Below, one piece after another: positions 38,524 through 52,560 of a stretch of 64,000 bases of DNA. Each line of letters opens with the position of its first letter. Within the stretch, counting starts at the first letter, position 1. Both the position numbers and the translations under genes were made by a program. The notes below the pieces were generated by a model. That model saw nothing but the letters and a program-made list of their open reading frames with translations, searched no databases and had not been told where the DNA came from. The DNA is from Methylobacterium durans (GTDB lineage: Bacteria; Pseudomonadota; Alphaproteobacteria; Rhizobiales; Beijerinckiaceae), in contig NZ_CP029550.1 in assembly GCF_003173715.1 (NCBI RefSeq), positions 1,240,001 to 1,304,000 of the forward strand, in the 5' to 3' direction.

Positions 38524-40317
38524 TCAAGCGGCCGACGTCGCACGATCCCCACCGGTTCCCAGATCCGTCCCGGCCGCGAGCTGATCCAGTTCCCAGGCCG
38601 CCTGCTCGACGCCCTGCTCACGCGCGGCTTCGAGCCAGCGTCGGGCTTCGGCCCTGTCGCAGGTCCCGGCCAAGCCGTGGGCCAAGTATTGACCGAGGAG
38701 CAATTTCGCGCGGGCGTGGCCGCGCTCGGCCGCCTCGCGGAAACATTGCTGCGCGAGGGGGCGGTCGGCTGGAACGTCGTGGCCGCCATCGTACAGGGCA
38801 CCGAGCGCGAACAGGGCGCCCAGGTGCTCCCGCTGCGCAGCCTTTCGGAACAGCTCGAGCGCGCGCGGGTGATCCCGGTCCCCGCCGCGCCCGTTCACGA
38901 GCATCTCCGCCAGCATCACCTGCGCATCGACCAATCCGGCTTCCGCGGCGTGGCCGAGCCAGATGCGACCCGCTCCCGGGTCCGACGGCGCGCCGCGTCC
39001 CTCCACCAGCATCCGGCCGTACCAGTATTGCGCGGTCGGGATGCCTTCGGCGGCGCGCCTCAGCCACGTCGCGGCCTCCTGCTCGTCCTTGGCGACGCCG
39101 ATACCCTGCATGAGGCAGACGCTCAGGTTGAACGCCGCGGTCATGTCGCCCTGCTGAGCCGCGCGTTCGAACCAGTGATGGGTGCTCGCCTGATCCTCGG
39201 GCTGCCCGTGGCCGCTCAAGATCAGATTCGCGAGATCGACCTGCGAGGCTTCGCTGCCCATCTCCGCCGCGCGCCGCAGCCACCGGGCGGCGGCTTCCCC
39301 ATCCCGCTCGACGCCGGCCCCGATGAGATGGAGTTGTCCCAGCGTTCTCGCCGCGACGGCGTGGCCGAGTTCCGCGGCGCGTTCGAGCCAGGTCACGGCC
39401 TCCACGTAATTGGGCGGCTGGTCGCCCCCCCTGGCGTGGAGGAAGCCGACCAGCGCCGCCGCGTGTGCGTCGCCCGCGAGGCCGGCCCGGCGCAGCCACG
39501 TCTCGCCGAGGACGACGTTCCGCTCCACGCCCTCGCCGTTCAGAAGCGCGAGACCCCAGCAGGTTTGCGCCGCGCGCACGCCCTTGTCCGCCGCCTCCCG
39601 GTACAGCTGCGCCGCAGCGGCCAGGTCGCGCGGCACGCCGACCCCGACCTGCGTCAGGGCACCGAGGAGGGTCAGAGCATTGGGCAGACCTGCGGCCGCG
39701 GCCCGCGCGACGTCGCTGGCCGCCCGGGTCCAACCGCTCTCCTCCGTCCCGGTCTGGAGACGCAGCATGCCCAGGCCGAGGGACCCCTGCGGGCAACCGG
39801 CATCCGCGGAGCGCTGGTACCACGTCTCGGCCTCCGCGACGTCGCGGAGCACGAGGGGACCCGTGGCGAGAATATACCCGAGCAGGGCCTGCGCTTCGGG
39901 CAGGCCGGACTCGGCCGCGCGCCGCGCCCAAGCCATCGCGGACGGGAAGTCGGGCTCCACCGGGCCGCTTCGGGACGGCTGTTCCTGCGCGAACAGGTCC
40001 GGTCCCGCGCCCGCGCCGGACGGGTCGGCGCATTCGCCCCTGACGTGGAGCAAGGCCAGGCGTAGCTGGGCCTCGGCGTGGTCCTGCATCGCCGCGGCGG
40101 TCAACCAGCGGGCCGCCTCCCCGACATTCCTCGGAACACCGACCGCGTCGAGATAGCAGATGGCCAGCTGATGCTGCGCTTCGCTCAGACCGGCGCGCGC
40201 CGCGTGCCCGATCTCCAGGACGCCGTCCTTGGCGCGGCCGCGCTCGATCAGATCGACGCCGTTCCGCAGCCGCGCGGTCGGCGAAAGCGGAGCGATCAGG
40301 CGATCAACGAAGCTCAT
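38524..40317 (-). CDS. large Sel1-repeat protein next to the type I secretion genes
   Basis: The 597-aa protein is almost wholly made of Sel1-type repeats of about 36 residues, with consensus pieces such as AEAQLRLALLHVRGECADPS, AGDAHAAALVGFLHARGGDQ, TAQYWYGRMLVEGRGAPSDP and LGALFALGALYDGGHDVPAD. I count roughly a dozen. It has no signal peptide or membrane helix, so it should be cytosolic. It follows the HlyD-type gene after 31 bases on the same strand, so it is probably part of the secretion operon. Sel1 proteins often act as scaffolds or regulators of surface structures; a role in assembly or regulation of secretion is inferred. Confidence 0.8.
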   Translation of the reverse strand: MSFVDRLIAPLSPTARLRNGVDLIERGRAKDGVLEIGHAARAGLSEAQHQLAICYLDAVGVPRNVGEAARWLTAAAMQDHAEAQLRLALLHVRGECADPSGAGAGPDLFAQEQPSRSGPVEPDFPSAMAWARRAAESGLPEAQALLGYILATGPLVLRDVAEAETWYQRSADAGCPQGSLGLGMLRLQTGTEESGWTRAASDVARAAAAGLPNALTLLGALTQVGVGVPRDLAAAAQLYREAADKGVRAAQTCWGLALLNGEGVERNVVLGETWLRRAGLAGDAHAAALVGFLHARGGDQPPNYVEAVTWLERAAELGHAVAARTLGQLHLIGAGVERDGEAAARWLRRAAEMGSEASQVDLANLILSGHGQPEDQASTHHWFERAAQQGDMTAAFNLSVCLMQGIGVAKDEQEAATWLRRAAEGIPTAQYWYGRMLVEGRGAPSDPGAGRIWLGHAAEAGLVDAQVMLAEMLVNGRGGDRDHPRALELFRKAAQREHLGALFALGALYDGGHDVPADRPLAQQCFREAAERGHARAKLLLGQYLAHGLAGTCDRAEARRWLEAAREQGVEQAAWELDQLAAGTDLGTGGDRATSAA

Positions 40318-40348
40318 GAACGGCTCTATCCACCTCGGACCCCGCGCG

Positions 40349-41743
40349 TCACGGTTCGCGCATGCCCTCCAGCCCGACCGGGAGAACGCGGGCGAACAGG
40401 TACTTCAGGAGCGTCCGCTCGCCCGCCTTGATGTCGGCCGTGACGGGCATGCCCGGCTTCATCTCGAACCCGCCCGGCACGCCGTGCATCGCGACGTTGT
40501 CGATCGTGACCCGCGCCTTGTACCAGACCGTCTGCTGGCCCTGCCCGCCGACGCTGCCGCGCTGGTTCTCCTGGGCGCCGGTGAAGCTGTCGGCGCTCAC
40601 GATGCGCACGAAACCTTCCGCGATACCGTACTGGACGAACGGGAACGTGTCGAACTTCACCGTCACCCGCTGCCCCTGCTGGACGTAACCGGCATCCTCG
40701 GCCGCGATGCGGGCCTCGACCTCGAGCGGAGCGTGCGTCGGGACGAGGGTGATGAACTGCTCGCCGGACTGCATGACGGAGCCGACCGACACCCGCGCGA
40801 TGTTCAGGACGACGGCGTCCTGCTTGGCGCGCAGCTCCACGAGCTGGCGCCGGAGCGAGGCCTTCCGCAGCCCCTCCGTCGCGTCGTTGAGCGCGCGCGA
40901 ACGGAGCGTGAGGTCCTGGTTGACCTGCGTCTTCCACTGCTGCTCGAAGGCGTCCCGCTCGGCCATCATCTGCTTCAGGTCGCGGCCGGCCCGCTCGGCC
41001 GTCCCGGTCGCGTCCGTGAGGTTGCGCTGCATCTCGATGCGCTGATCCTGCGCGATCAGCCGGTTCATCTGGCTCCCGACCTGAAGGCGCTCCAGCTCGC
41101 GCCGCTTCGATTCCAGGACGGAGGCGATCTCCGCCCGCTCCCCGAACGCCCGCACGTCGTGCTCGGCGCGCGTGAGCTGCGCCTGGAGGCCGCTGATCTT
41201 CTGCTGGAAGCTCTCCATCTGGTAGCGGTACTGCGATTGCCGCTGCCCGAAGAGCGCGACCTGGACGGCCGCCGGTGCGTCCGAGGTGCGCGGCGTGTAG
41301 GATTGCCCGGACGCCTCGGCGATCAGGCGGTCCACCTCCGCCTGGAGGCTCTGGACCTGCGCCTCGAGGGCGCTGGCATCCGCGCTGGAGAAGGTCGGAT
41401 CGAGCCCGGCGAGGAGGTCCCCCTTCCGGACGAGCTGGCCCTCGTGCACGTTGATCGAGCGGACGATGGCCGTCTCGAGCGGCTGCACGACGACCGTGGG
41501 CTCGGTGGACACGATGCGCCCGGCGCCCGTCACCACCATGTCGATCGGGACGAGGTTGAGCACCGCTCCCGAGGCCAGGATCAGCGTGACGATGACCCAG
41601 AGCATGCTGCGGGCGACCGGCCTGACCGGCGTCTCCAGGAGCTCGGCGGTGGGCGACTGGAATTCGAGGAGCGCCCGGGCGGCGGCGGCGTCCGCGCGCC
41701 GCGCCCTCGCCGCGAGCCTCAGGGTGAGTGCGCCGCTGGCCAT
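40349..41743 (-). CDS. HlyD-family type I secretion periplasmic adaptor
   Basis: The 464-aa protein has the layout of HlyD/PrtE adaptors: a short cytosolic N-terminus, one membrane helix (MLWVIVTLILASGAVLNLVP), a lipoyl-like half (VVQPLETAIVRSINVHEGQL then VRKGDLLAGLDPTFSSADAS), a long coiled coil of about 200 residues, and the C-terminal beta-barrel. The phrase VTADIKAGERTLLKYLFARV is typical of the family end. It starts five bases after the ABC transporter stop codon, so both are co-expressed. An outer-membrane TolC-like partner is not encoded nearby and would have to be supplied from elsewhere. Confidence 0.92.
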   Translation of the reverse strand: MASGALTLRLAARARRADAAAARALLEFQSPTAELLETPVRPVARSMLWVIVTLILASGAVLNLVPIDMVVTGAGRIVSTEPTVVVQPLETAIVRSINVHEGQLVRKGDLLAGLDPTFSSADASALEAQVQSLQAEVDRLIAEASGQSYTPRTSDAPAAVQVALFGQRQSQYRYQMESFQQKISGLQAQLTRAEHDVRAFGERAEIASVLESKRRELERLQVGSQMNRLIAQDQRIEMQRNLTDATGTAERAGRDLKQMMAERDAFEQQWKTQVNQDLTLRSRALNDATEGLRKASLRRQLVELRAKQDAVVLNIARVSVGSVMQSGEQFITLVPTHAPLEVEARIAAEDAGYVQQGQRVTVKFDTFPFVQYGIAEGFVRIVSADSFTGAQENQRGSVGGQGQQTVWYKARVTIDNVAMHGVPGGFEMKPGMPVTADIKAGERTLLKYLFARVLPVGLEGMREP

Positions 41744-41748
41744 GCCGC

Positions 41749-44082
41749 TCACCTCCGCGCCGCGATGGAGGCGAGGTGCGGCTGGCGGCTCCGGTCCGCG
41801 TGCCGATTCTGCTGCTGCCACAGCTGCCGGTAGATGCCGCAGCGCTCGAGCAGCGCGTCGTGCGGTCCGAGGTCGACCGCCGCCCCCTTGTCCATGACGA
41901 GGATCTGATCGCAATCCACCAGCGACGAGAGGCGGTGCGAGACGATCACCATGGTGCGGTTCTTGGCGATCCGGAGCAGGTTGGCGTTGACCAGGGCCTC
42001 GCTTTCCGGATCGAGGGCGCTCGTGGCCTCGTCGAGGATCAGCAGGCGCGGGTTGACGATCAGGGCCCGGGCAATCGCGAGGCGCTGGCGCTGGCCGCCG
42101 GACAGGTTGGCCGAGCCCTCCTCGATCCAGGTCTCGTAGCCCTGCGGCAGGCGCTCAATGAACTCCTCCGCGCCGGAGAGGCGGGCGGCCCGCACCACGT
42201 CATCCAGGCTCAGGCCCGGACGGCCGCCGACGATGTTCTCCCGCACCGTGCCGCGAAACAGGAAATTGTCCTGCATGACCACGCCGAAGCTGCGCCGCAG
42301 ATGGGTCAGGTTGATCTCGCGCAGGTCGGACCCGTCGATCTTGAGCCGGCCGCTGTAGTCGCGGTTGATGCCCTGGAGGAGGCGCGCGATGGTCGACTTG
42401 CCCGACCCGCTTCGCCCGACGAGGCCGAGCATCGTGCCGGCCGGGATGCTGAAGCTGACGCCGTTGAGCGCCAGCGCCTGCGAGCCGGGATAGCGGAAGC
42501 TCACGTCCTCGAACGTGATCTGGCCGGCGAATTTCGGCCGCAGGCCGCCGCGGGTCGCCGCGGTCTCGGTCGGGTGGTTGAGGACTTCGGACACCTGCCA
42601 GATCGAGGTCCGGACCTCCTCGATGTCCTGCGTCAGCTTGGCCAGACCGATGAGCGGGCTCGCGACCCGGCCGCCCAGCATCATGAAGGCGATCAGGCTG
42701 CCGGTGGTGATGCCGGTGGTGCCGGCCGGCGCCACGAGCACGAGATAGGCGCCGCACATCAGCACGCCCCGATCGACGAAGCGCTCGAGCGGGGTGGTGA
42801 TCGTCTGGGCCCAGTTGGCGATCCGTCCCGCGGCGAGTCGGGCGTGACCGGACTCGGCGACGCGCTCGTCCCAATCCTGCTTGCGCGACTCCTCGATGGC
42901 CAGCGACTTGACGGTGCGCATGCCGTGCACCGTCTCCACGAGCAGCGAGCCCTTCCTAACTTCGGCGGCGATCAGCTGCGCGTAGACCCGCCGAATCGCG
43001 GGGAGGAAGCAGAGGACGGTCAAGCCGATGCACACGGATGCGGCGAGCACCATCCAGGCCAGGGTCACGCTCATCCAGAACAGGAACGGCAGCAAGATGA
43101 GCAGGGTGAACACGTCGAGGATCGTGCTCACGAGCTTGCCGGTGAGGAAATCGCGGATCTTGAAGATCTGCGACACCTTGTGCGTCGTCTCGCCGGTCGG
43201 CGTCCGCTCGAAGAACTCGACCGGGAGCGCGAGGAGGCGGCGGAACACGTGCACGTTGATACGGGCGTCGAGCCGGGTCGACATCACCTCGACGATCTCG
43301 CGCCGCGCGTAGCCGAGAAGCGTCTCGTATGCCGTGACGACCACCAGCATCAGCGAGATCAGGGCGAGCGTCGAGAGCGTGTGATGGGTCATCACGCGGT
43401 CGATGGCCGCCATCGTCAGGAAGGGCGGCAGGATCTGCAGGACGCTCAGGCTCAGGGAGGCCACGAGGACCTCGCGCAGGTTGCGGCGCTCGCGCAGGAC
43501 GAGTTGCATCAGCCACGCGAACGAGAACGGCGCCTCGTCGAGGCTCGTCCTGCGCTCTTTCCGGATCAGCAGGACGTCGCCGTGCCAGACATGCGAGAGG
43601 CGCAGTTCGTCGACCATCGTCGGAGCGTGCTCCGGGGCGAGCGGGTTCGCGACGAACGCCACGCCCTTCTCGCGGTCGCGCCCCACGAGCAGCGCCGCCG
43701 TGCCGTTGGTGAGCAGGAGAACGACGGGCGCCCCCTCCTCGAGCCGCAGGAGCTGGCGCCAGCGGATGCGGGTCGCCTTGGCCCAGAGGCCGGCGCCCCG
43801 AACCCAGGCCGCCAGCGAAGCGGGGGACGGGATGGCCTCGATCCGGTCGGACCGGAACTCCAGGTGGTCGAGGTCGGTCCCGAAATGGAGCGCGACCGTC
43901 GCGACCGCGCGCAGGCGCGACAGCGCGGCGACGCTCGGGTCGGGTCCGCCGCTCGGCGGGACGCTCAGGGCCGCCTCGGGTGCGGCCTGCCCCCTGCGCG
44001 TGTCCGGGAGACGCGGGTCTGAGGCTTCGCTCAACGACTTGGACTCCCCGCACGCGGCCATCGGCAAACTCAGCGCACGCAC
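41749..44082 (-). CDS. type I secretion ABC transporter with degenerate C39-like domain
   Basis: The 777-aa protein is an RTX/adhesin-type exporter. Residues ~70-190 form a C39 peptidase-like domain without the catalytic Cys (GLWAKATRIRWRQLLRLEEG, LLTNGTAALLVGRDREKGVA), so it should bind substrate without cutting it. Six membrane helices follow, then the ATPase: Walker A GLVGRSGSGKSTIARLLQG, signature NLSGGQRQRLAIARAL, Walker B LLILDEATSALDPESE and H-loop VIVSHRLSSL. The start is GTG at 44082; an ATG at 44061 is equally possible since neither has a strong ribosome site. It is divergent from the collagen-like gene, with IS remnants between them. Confidence 0.9.
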   Translation of the reverse strand: MRALSLPMAACGESKSLSEASDPRLPDTRRGQAAPEAALSVPPSGGPDPSVAALSRLRAVATVALHFGTDLDHLEFRSDRIEAIPSPASLAAWVRGAGLWAKATRIRWRQLLRLEEGAPVVLLLTNGTAALLVGRDREKGVAFVANPLAPEHAPTMVDELRLSHVWHGDVLLIRKERRTSLDEAPFSFAWLMQLVLRERRNLREVLVASLSLSVLQILPPFLTMAAIDRVMTHHTLSTLALISLMLVVVTAYETLLGYARREIVEVMSTRLDARINVHVFRRLLALPVEFFERTPTGETTHKVSQIFKIRDFLTGKLVSTILDVFTLLILLPFLFWMSVTLAWMVLAASVCIGLTVLCFLPAIRRVYAQLIAAEVRKGSLLVETVHGMRTVKSLAIEESRKQDWDERVAESGHARLAAGRIANWAQTITTPLERFVDRGVLMCGAYLVLVAPAGTTGITTGSLIAFMMLGGRVASPLIGLAKLTQDIEEVRTSIWQVSEVLNHPTETAATRGGLRPKFAGQITFEDVSFRYPGSQALALNGVSFSIPAGTMLGLVGRSGSGKSTIARLLQGINRDYSGRLKIDGSDLREINLTHLRRSFGVVMQDNFLFRGTVRENIVGGRPGLSLDDVVRAARLSGAEEFIERLPQGYETWIEEGSANLSGGQRQRLAIARALIVNPRLLILDEATSALDPESEALVNANLLRIAKNRTMVIVSHRLSSLVDCDQILVMDKGAAVDLGPHDALLERCGIYRQLWQQQNRHADRSRQPHLASIAARR

Positions 44083-44242
44083 GCACGTGAGTCCGGCGAT
44101 GGCCGCATCTCACCAGGGTTCCGGTTGTCCCGCATCGGGCCGGCCGAGCCCATACGCCAAACGTTATAGATTTACTACGGCGTGTGATCGCTTGAATCAC
44201 CTGATGGTGTGAGCGTTTCGCCTCTCCTGGGCGAGGAGAAGC

Positions 44243-45016
44243 GATGCTGTGTCGGACGCACAATGGACCCAGTTGGAGCCGCTGGTGGAAGCCTGCCGAC
44301 CGAAGGGCAAGACGCCACCACAGGATCTGCGCCGCATCGTCTCGGCCATCCTCTGGCGCCATCAGAACGGCGCCAAATGGCGCGCCGTGCCAGCCGAACT
44401 CGGACCCTGGTGGCGGGCCGCTCAGGTCTTCATCCGGTGGGCGCGTGCCGGCGTCTGGGAGCGGCTCCTCAGCCTTGTTCAGGAGCGCGGCGTGCAGCTC
44501 GGCATGGTGTTTCTCGACGGCACCAGCGTGCGCGCTCACCAGAAGGCGGCGGATGCTGCGCGAAGGGGGGATCTCAAGCTGAGCGAGATCATCGTGAGGC
44601 GCTTGGCCGCTCTCGTGGCGGCTATGGCACCAAAGCTTGCGTGATCGCTGACGGCGCGGGTCGCGCCATCGCGTTCCGAAATCGCGCCTGGGCAGGCGCA
44701 TGAGCTGCCTCAGGCCATCCCGCTGCTCGATCAGCTGCCCGGAGTGCCCAGGTGGGTGGTGGGCAACCGAGGCTACACCAGCCATCGCTTCCGCGAGCAC
44801 ATCTGGGGCATGGGCGCCCGGCCTGCGATCCCGCCGCAGCGGCACGAGGCTCCTGTCGCTTGCCCGGAGTGGATCTACGCCAACCACAACCGGGTCGAGC
44901 GCCTCTGGGCACGGCTGAAGGAGAGGCGCGCTGTCGCGACCCGCTACGAGAAGACCGCCACCAGCTTCGCCGGTGTCCTCTGCCTTGCCGCCGCACTCGA
45001 CTGGCTCAAGCCATAA
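44243..45016 (+). mobile_element. IS5-family (IS427-like) element, decayed transposase
   Basis: Three pieces in different frames make up one IS5-type transposase. OrfA starts MSDAQWTQLEPLVEACRPKG (44249) and holds RRIVSAILWRHQNGAKWRAV. A -1 shift at GAAGGGGGG (44562-44570), a place where this IS group commonly uses programmed frameshifting, leads to GRSRGGYGTKACVIADGAGR. One extra A in CCGAAATCG (about 44679) then breaks the frame. The C-terminal part follows (VVGNRGYTSHRFREHIWGMG, then NHNRVERLWARLKERRAVAT) and ends at 45016. The extra base makes the copy probably inactive. Terminal inverted repeats were not resolved. Confidence 0.75.
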
Positions 45017-45267
45017 CAGGCCGCAGCCTCCGAAGATTTCATGTGCGCGACCTGAGCCTGCGGCGGAGAGCAGGTTGAGCCAGACGGGCGCTAGCCACAC
45101 GTCGTGCGCTGATTGATGGGCCACCAGTTATGTTCCCTGTGTGCCGGAGGAATTGGGCCGCGAGAGAGCATTTCGGGTCATGCTGGATCATAGTCGCAGT
45201 GACAGTGATAGTTGGCGCACTCCACCGGCAGGACTTGTGTGAAGGCCACGTGGACGCTCTGCCAGAG

Positions 45268-45352
45268 AGCCGCGCGTATCCGGGCAGCACCGTCTTCAAT
45301 TTGGCGAAGGCAAGCTCGATAAAATTCAGATGGGGCGAGTTGGCGGGCAAGT
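45268..45352 (-). mobile_element. IS630-family transposase remnant
   Basis: The minus-strand reading LPANSPHLNFIELAFAKLKT matches the end of the IS630 DDE domain ('PxYSPDLNPIEnxFxKLK'), with the catalytic Glu kept. Sequence beyond 45268 to the left is no longer recognisable as transposase, so only a stub of about 85 bases remains. It lies immediately right of the IS5 element and left of the collagen-like gene's upstream region. Confidence 0.6.
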
Positions 45353-45666
45353 AACGGGGACTGGCGCCCGCTGCCCGGATCGCCCGAATGCGGAGCCCGA
45401 AAACTTGCGTAGACCTTGGACTACAAACCGGGGAAGCTCCAGACTTTGATTAGCCTGTCAATCAAGTCGGCTAAAATAAAGATCTGATCTCCCCAAGCGA
45501 AACCTTTTGTGCAGCGCAGCGCATGAATGCCCTCGGAGCCAATCTATAACAACCGGCATATGGCATCATTGCTCACCGCAAGCGATAGGAGGCTTGATCA
45601 AGGGGTGGAGCTGCCTCGATTGGGCGTGGGCTCGGCCGGCGAATTCGTGAGATGTGGGAGAGGGTC
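45353..45666 (+). promoter_or_regulatory. upstream region of the collagen-like gene
   Basis: About 310 bases. The part around 45440-45500 is AT-rich (CGGCTAAAATAAAGATCTG) and is the likeliest promoter. An inverted repeat TTGATT-N8-AATCAA lies at 45446-45465. The ribosome site GGGAGAGGG (45656-45664) directly precedes the ATG at 45667. No other gene seen. Confidence 0.4.
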
Positions 45667-50265
<4,599 letters not shown>

Positions 50266-50282
50266 CGAGCCTTACCACGACG

Positions 50283-50366
50283 GAGCGCGAGCCAACGAGC
50301 ACCGCGCTCCTTCCAAAGAAAGTTAAGAGCGGGTTCCGTAATCTTAAACCTTCGGAACCCGCTCTT
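50283..50366 (+). terminator. two hairpins after the collagen-like gene
   Basis: The first hairpin has an 8-bp stem, GGAGCGCG (50283-50290) with CGCGCTCC (50303-50310). The second has a perfect 14-bp stem, AAGAGCGGGTTCCG (50325-50338) with CGGAACCCGCTCTT (50353-50366), and a 14-base AT-rich loop. There is no T-run after the stem, so it is not a textbook intrinsic terminator, but the position 17-100 bases after the stop codon and the stem strength make transcription termination or mRNA 3'-end protection likely. Confidence 0.65.
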
Positions 50367-51508
50367 GATATTCGTCCGCGACCAAACTCTAACCTGATGC
50401 GCTATGAACCGTGATGAGCAATAGTCCCAGTTTGTGCTATAATAGTCCGGTCTGAAATGTTACTCAGCGATCTCCGAAGGTATAGTGTATGAGCCGGATC
50501 CCGCCCAGATATTTAGTCCCGACGCGTAACACATAAAGAGAGTCGTCCAGCGCCGACAGGACGTGCCGCGACAGAATGACGATGCGCGCCACTTTCCTCA
50601 AGCTCGGCACGCTGGAGCGTTGCTCCTTTCGACCAATTCGGACATCGCTGCTGGCCCGTATTAATCGCCACCTTTGAGCGGTGACCAGGCTCAATCCCAG
50701 CGCCCGGGGAAGATCTCGCGCACATTGGTGCAGCTTTCCAGCGACACACACAAGCCTCAGCATAGGAATGGCGAGCGCGAGTATCTGGCGTGACAATCAC
50801 TGACGTTTGCGCGCCCAAAAAGGATGAGAGACGTCGAGACCGAACACCGACACGCATCACTGACTATGCAAGATCGCGAAGCTCGGCCACGCGCTGAGGC
50901 GTGAGTGTGCCCACTTGCATGCACACCCACGATAAGCGGAAGAAGAACGCGCGGCTGATGCCGACGCGGGGGCGTCCTGTGAGGCCGCGCAGCGCTCGAC
51001 GTTGCGCTTTGTCGTCTCTAAAAGGGGCCGCACAAGCGTCCGCAGTCATCGGTCGGAGCCGCGACGTGCTGTCTAGCCAGCACAGCTCTCTCACCGACCT
51101 CACTTATCGACGCTTGCGCGGCTGTCTCGCCGAGTACGGCCTCGTTGCGCAAGGTTCATTTCACGCAAAGCAATGATCCTGCAAACTGAGGCTCCTGCTG
51201 CGGACACTGAGGAGAGGTGACCATTTGCCTTACATTTACGAGGTGGGTTCAACTAGAGGAATGACTGCCGCAGTTTGAGTATCAACACAACTGCTCTAAT
51301 GTCACGACACGGCAGAAAATCGCTGTATGACGTACCCGCGCATCTCCTTCCCTCGATCAACGCCAGCATCTTGCATAGCAAATTTTCTTGAGCACAGCTG
51401 CCATTCGGCACGCTTCTGCGTTAGTATTCCGTCTGGAAGCCAGACGCCGCATATGAGCTGCTCTGCTGCGAACAGTTTCCGCTAAGTGCATCCTCGAAAG
51501 GTCGGCAA
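50367..51508. other. 1.1-kb region without a convincing gene
   Basis: The region is mixed in composition. Short frames exist on both strands (50464-50796 and 50864-51103 minus, 50901-51176 plus) but none shows recognisable family features or a good ribosome site. The minus-strand end VGTLTPQRVAELRDLA near 50880 has some coding character and could be a gene remnant. The last 300 bases before the HEXXH gene are AT-rich and likely contain its promoter. Confidence 0.4.
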
Positions 51509-52306
51509 ATGCCTCTTTCTTCTTCAGACGCGCAACTTTCTTCTGCTCAAATGGAACTTGCTGGGAATTGGAGCGTTTCTAGCCGGGGCAATGTATTGAA
51601 AGTTGTTGAAGCGGCGCGGGCTGCTTGCTTGAGCGGATTTCAGCTTTTCTCTGATCGTCAGCCAGCCAAATTAGTTATCGATGGACACAACGACGGCGGA
51701 ATCACACCTCCTTCCATCTGGTGGCATACCGATCGCCCGGACACGGCGTGCATTATCGTCGATGTCGGAGAAAACGACTGGTCGCGACTTGCCTATCAAT
51801 TCGGCCATGAGCTAGGGCACGTTCTTTGCAATAGCTGGCAATCGGATGCTAAATCTGCGCCGCCGTGCCAATGGGTTGAAGAAGTTCTGGTCGAAGCATT
51901 TTCAATCCACGGGCTAGACAAGCTTGCGACAAACTGGGCTTTAAGCCCGGTGATCGCTGGTGCTCCTAGATTTTCTGAAGCAATCCGCGAATACCGACTA
52001 CGCGTTTTGATGCAGCACGGCGATCCGACACCGGTTAACTCTCCCACCAATTGGTTTAAGGAAAACCGTCGCGAGATCGAAAGTCAGTCCGGCTTAAGTG
52101 GCCCAGCTGTAAAGCTAGTATGCTATATAGTCGAGGAAATTGGAGAATGCGAGTCAATACTCGGGGATTTAGGTGCCTTAAATCGCTGGCCCGCTCGGAG
52201 CGCGACTCCGCTTGAGGAATATCTCTCTTTGTGGGAAGCTAGCTGTAGGGAGCTCGGAACGAGCGGCGCTCTGGCCCAATTTATGCGAAATCTTACCGCG
52301 AATTAG
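51509..52306 (+). CDS. hypothetical protein with HEXXH zinc-protease motif
   Basis: The 265-aa soluble protein contains YQFGHELGHVLCNSW, an HEXXH motif at residues 100-104, followed about 25 residues later by VEEVLVEAFSIHGL, where Glu could be the third zinc ligand as in gluzincin-like proteins. No signal peptide. The rest (LVCYIVEEIGECESILGDLG at the C-terminal third) is not recognised. Codon and base use is more AT-rich than in the core genes, like the two glycosyltransferases nearby, so the three may have arrived together. A maturation protease for the neighbouring surface protein is a speculation from position. Confidence 0.6.
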   Translation: MPLSSSDAQLSSAQMELAGNWSVSSRGNVLKVVEAARAACLSGFQLFSDRQPAKLVIDGHNDGGITPPSIWWHTDRPDTACIIVDVGENDWSRLAYQFGHELGHVLCNSWQSDAKSAPPCQWVEEVLVEAFSIHGLDKLATNWALSPVIAGAPRFSEAIREYRLRVLMQHGDPTPVNSPTNWFKENRREIESQSGLSGPAVKLVCYIVEEIGECESILGDLGALNRWPARSATPLEEYLSLWEASCRELGTSGALAQFMRNLTAN

Positions 52307-52560
52307 CGGGTGATACCGTACATCCGTCCCACTACGCCGAAGTTCAACCTGATGCGGATCTTCGAAGTTGAGGCAGGCTATTCACGAACGTATTTTTCTG
52401 AACTTTTATTTTAGAGCCTTGATAGACTGGAAATTTGCAGCGGCTGACTGCCGTACTCGGAGAGCTAATGTTAGCGATAAAGCGCGCTCTGAACAGCTGG
52501 CGAGCGGTCGTTTTCTTCACAGGATCATGTAATTTAGCGATTTACCGCCGGAGAGGGCAA

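Noticed and set aside
50464..50796. 110-aa minus-strand open frame
   Set aside because: No family features, no ribosome site and overlapping equal-quality frames on both strands; treated as non-coding.
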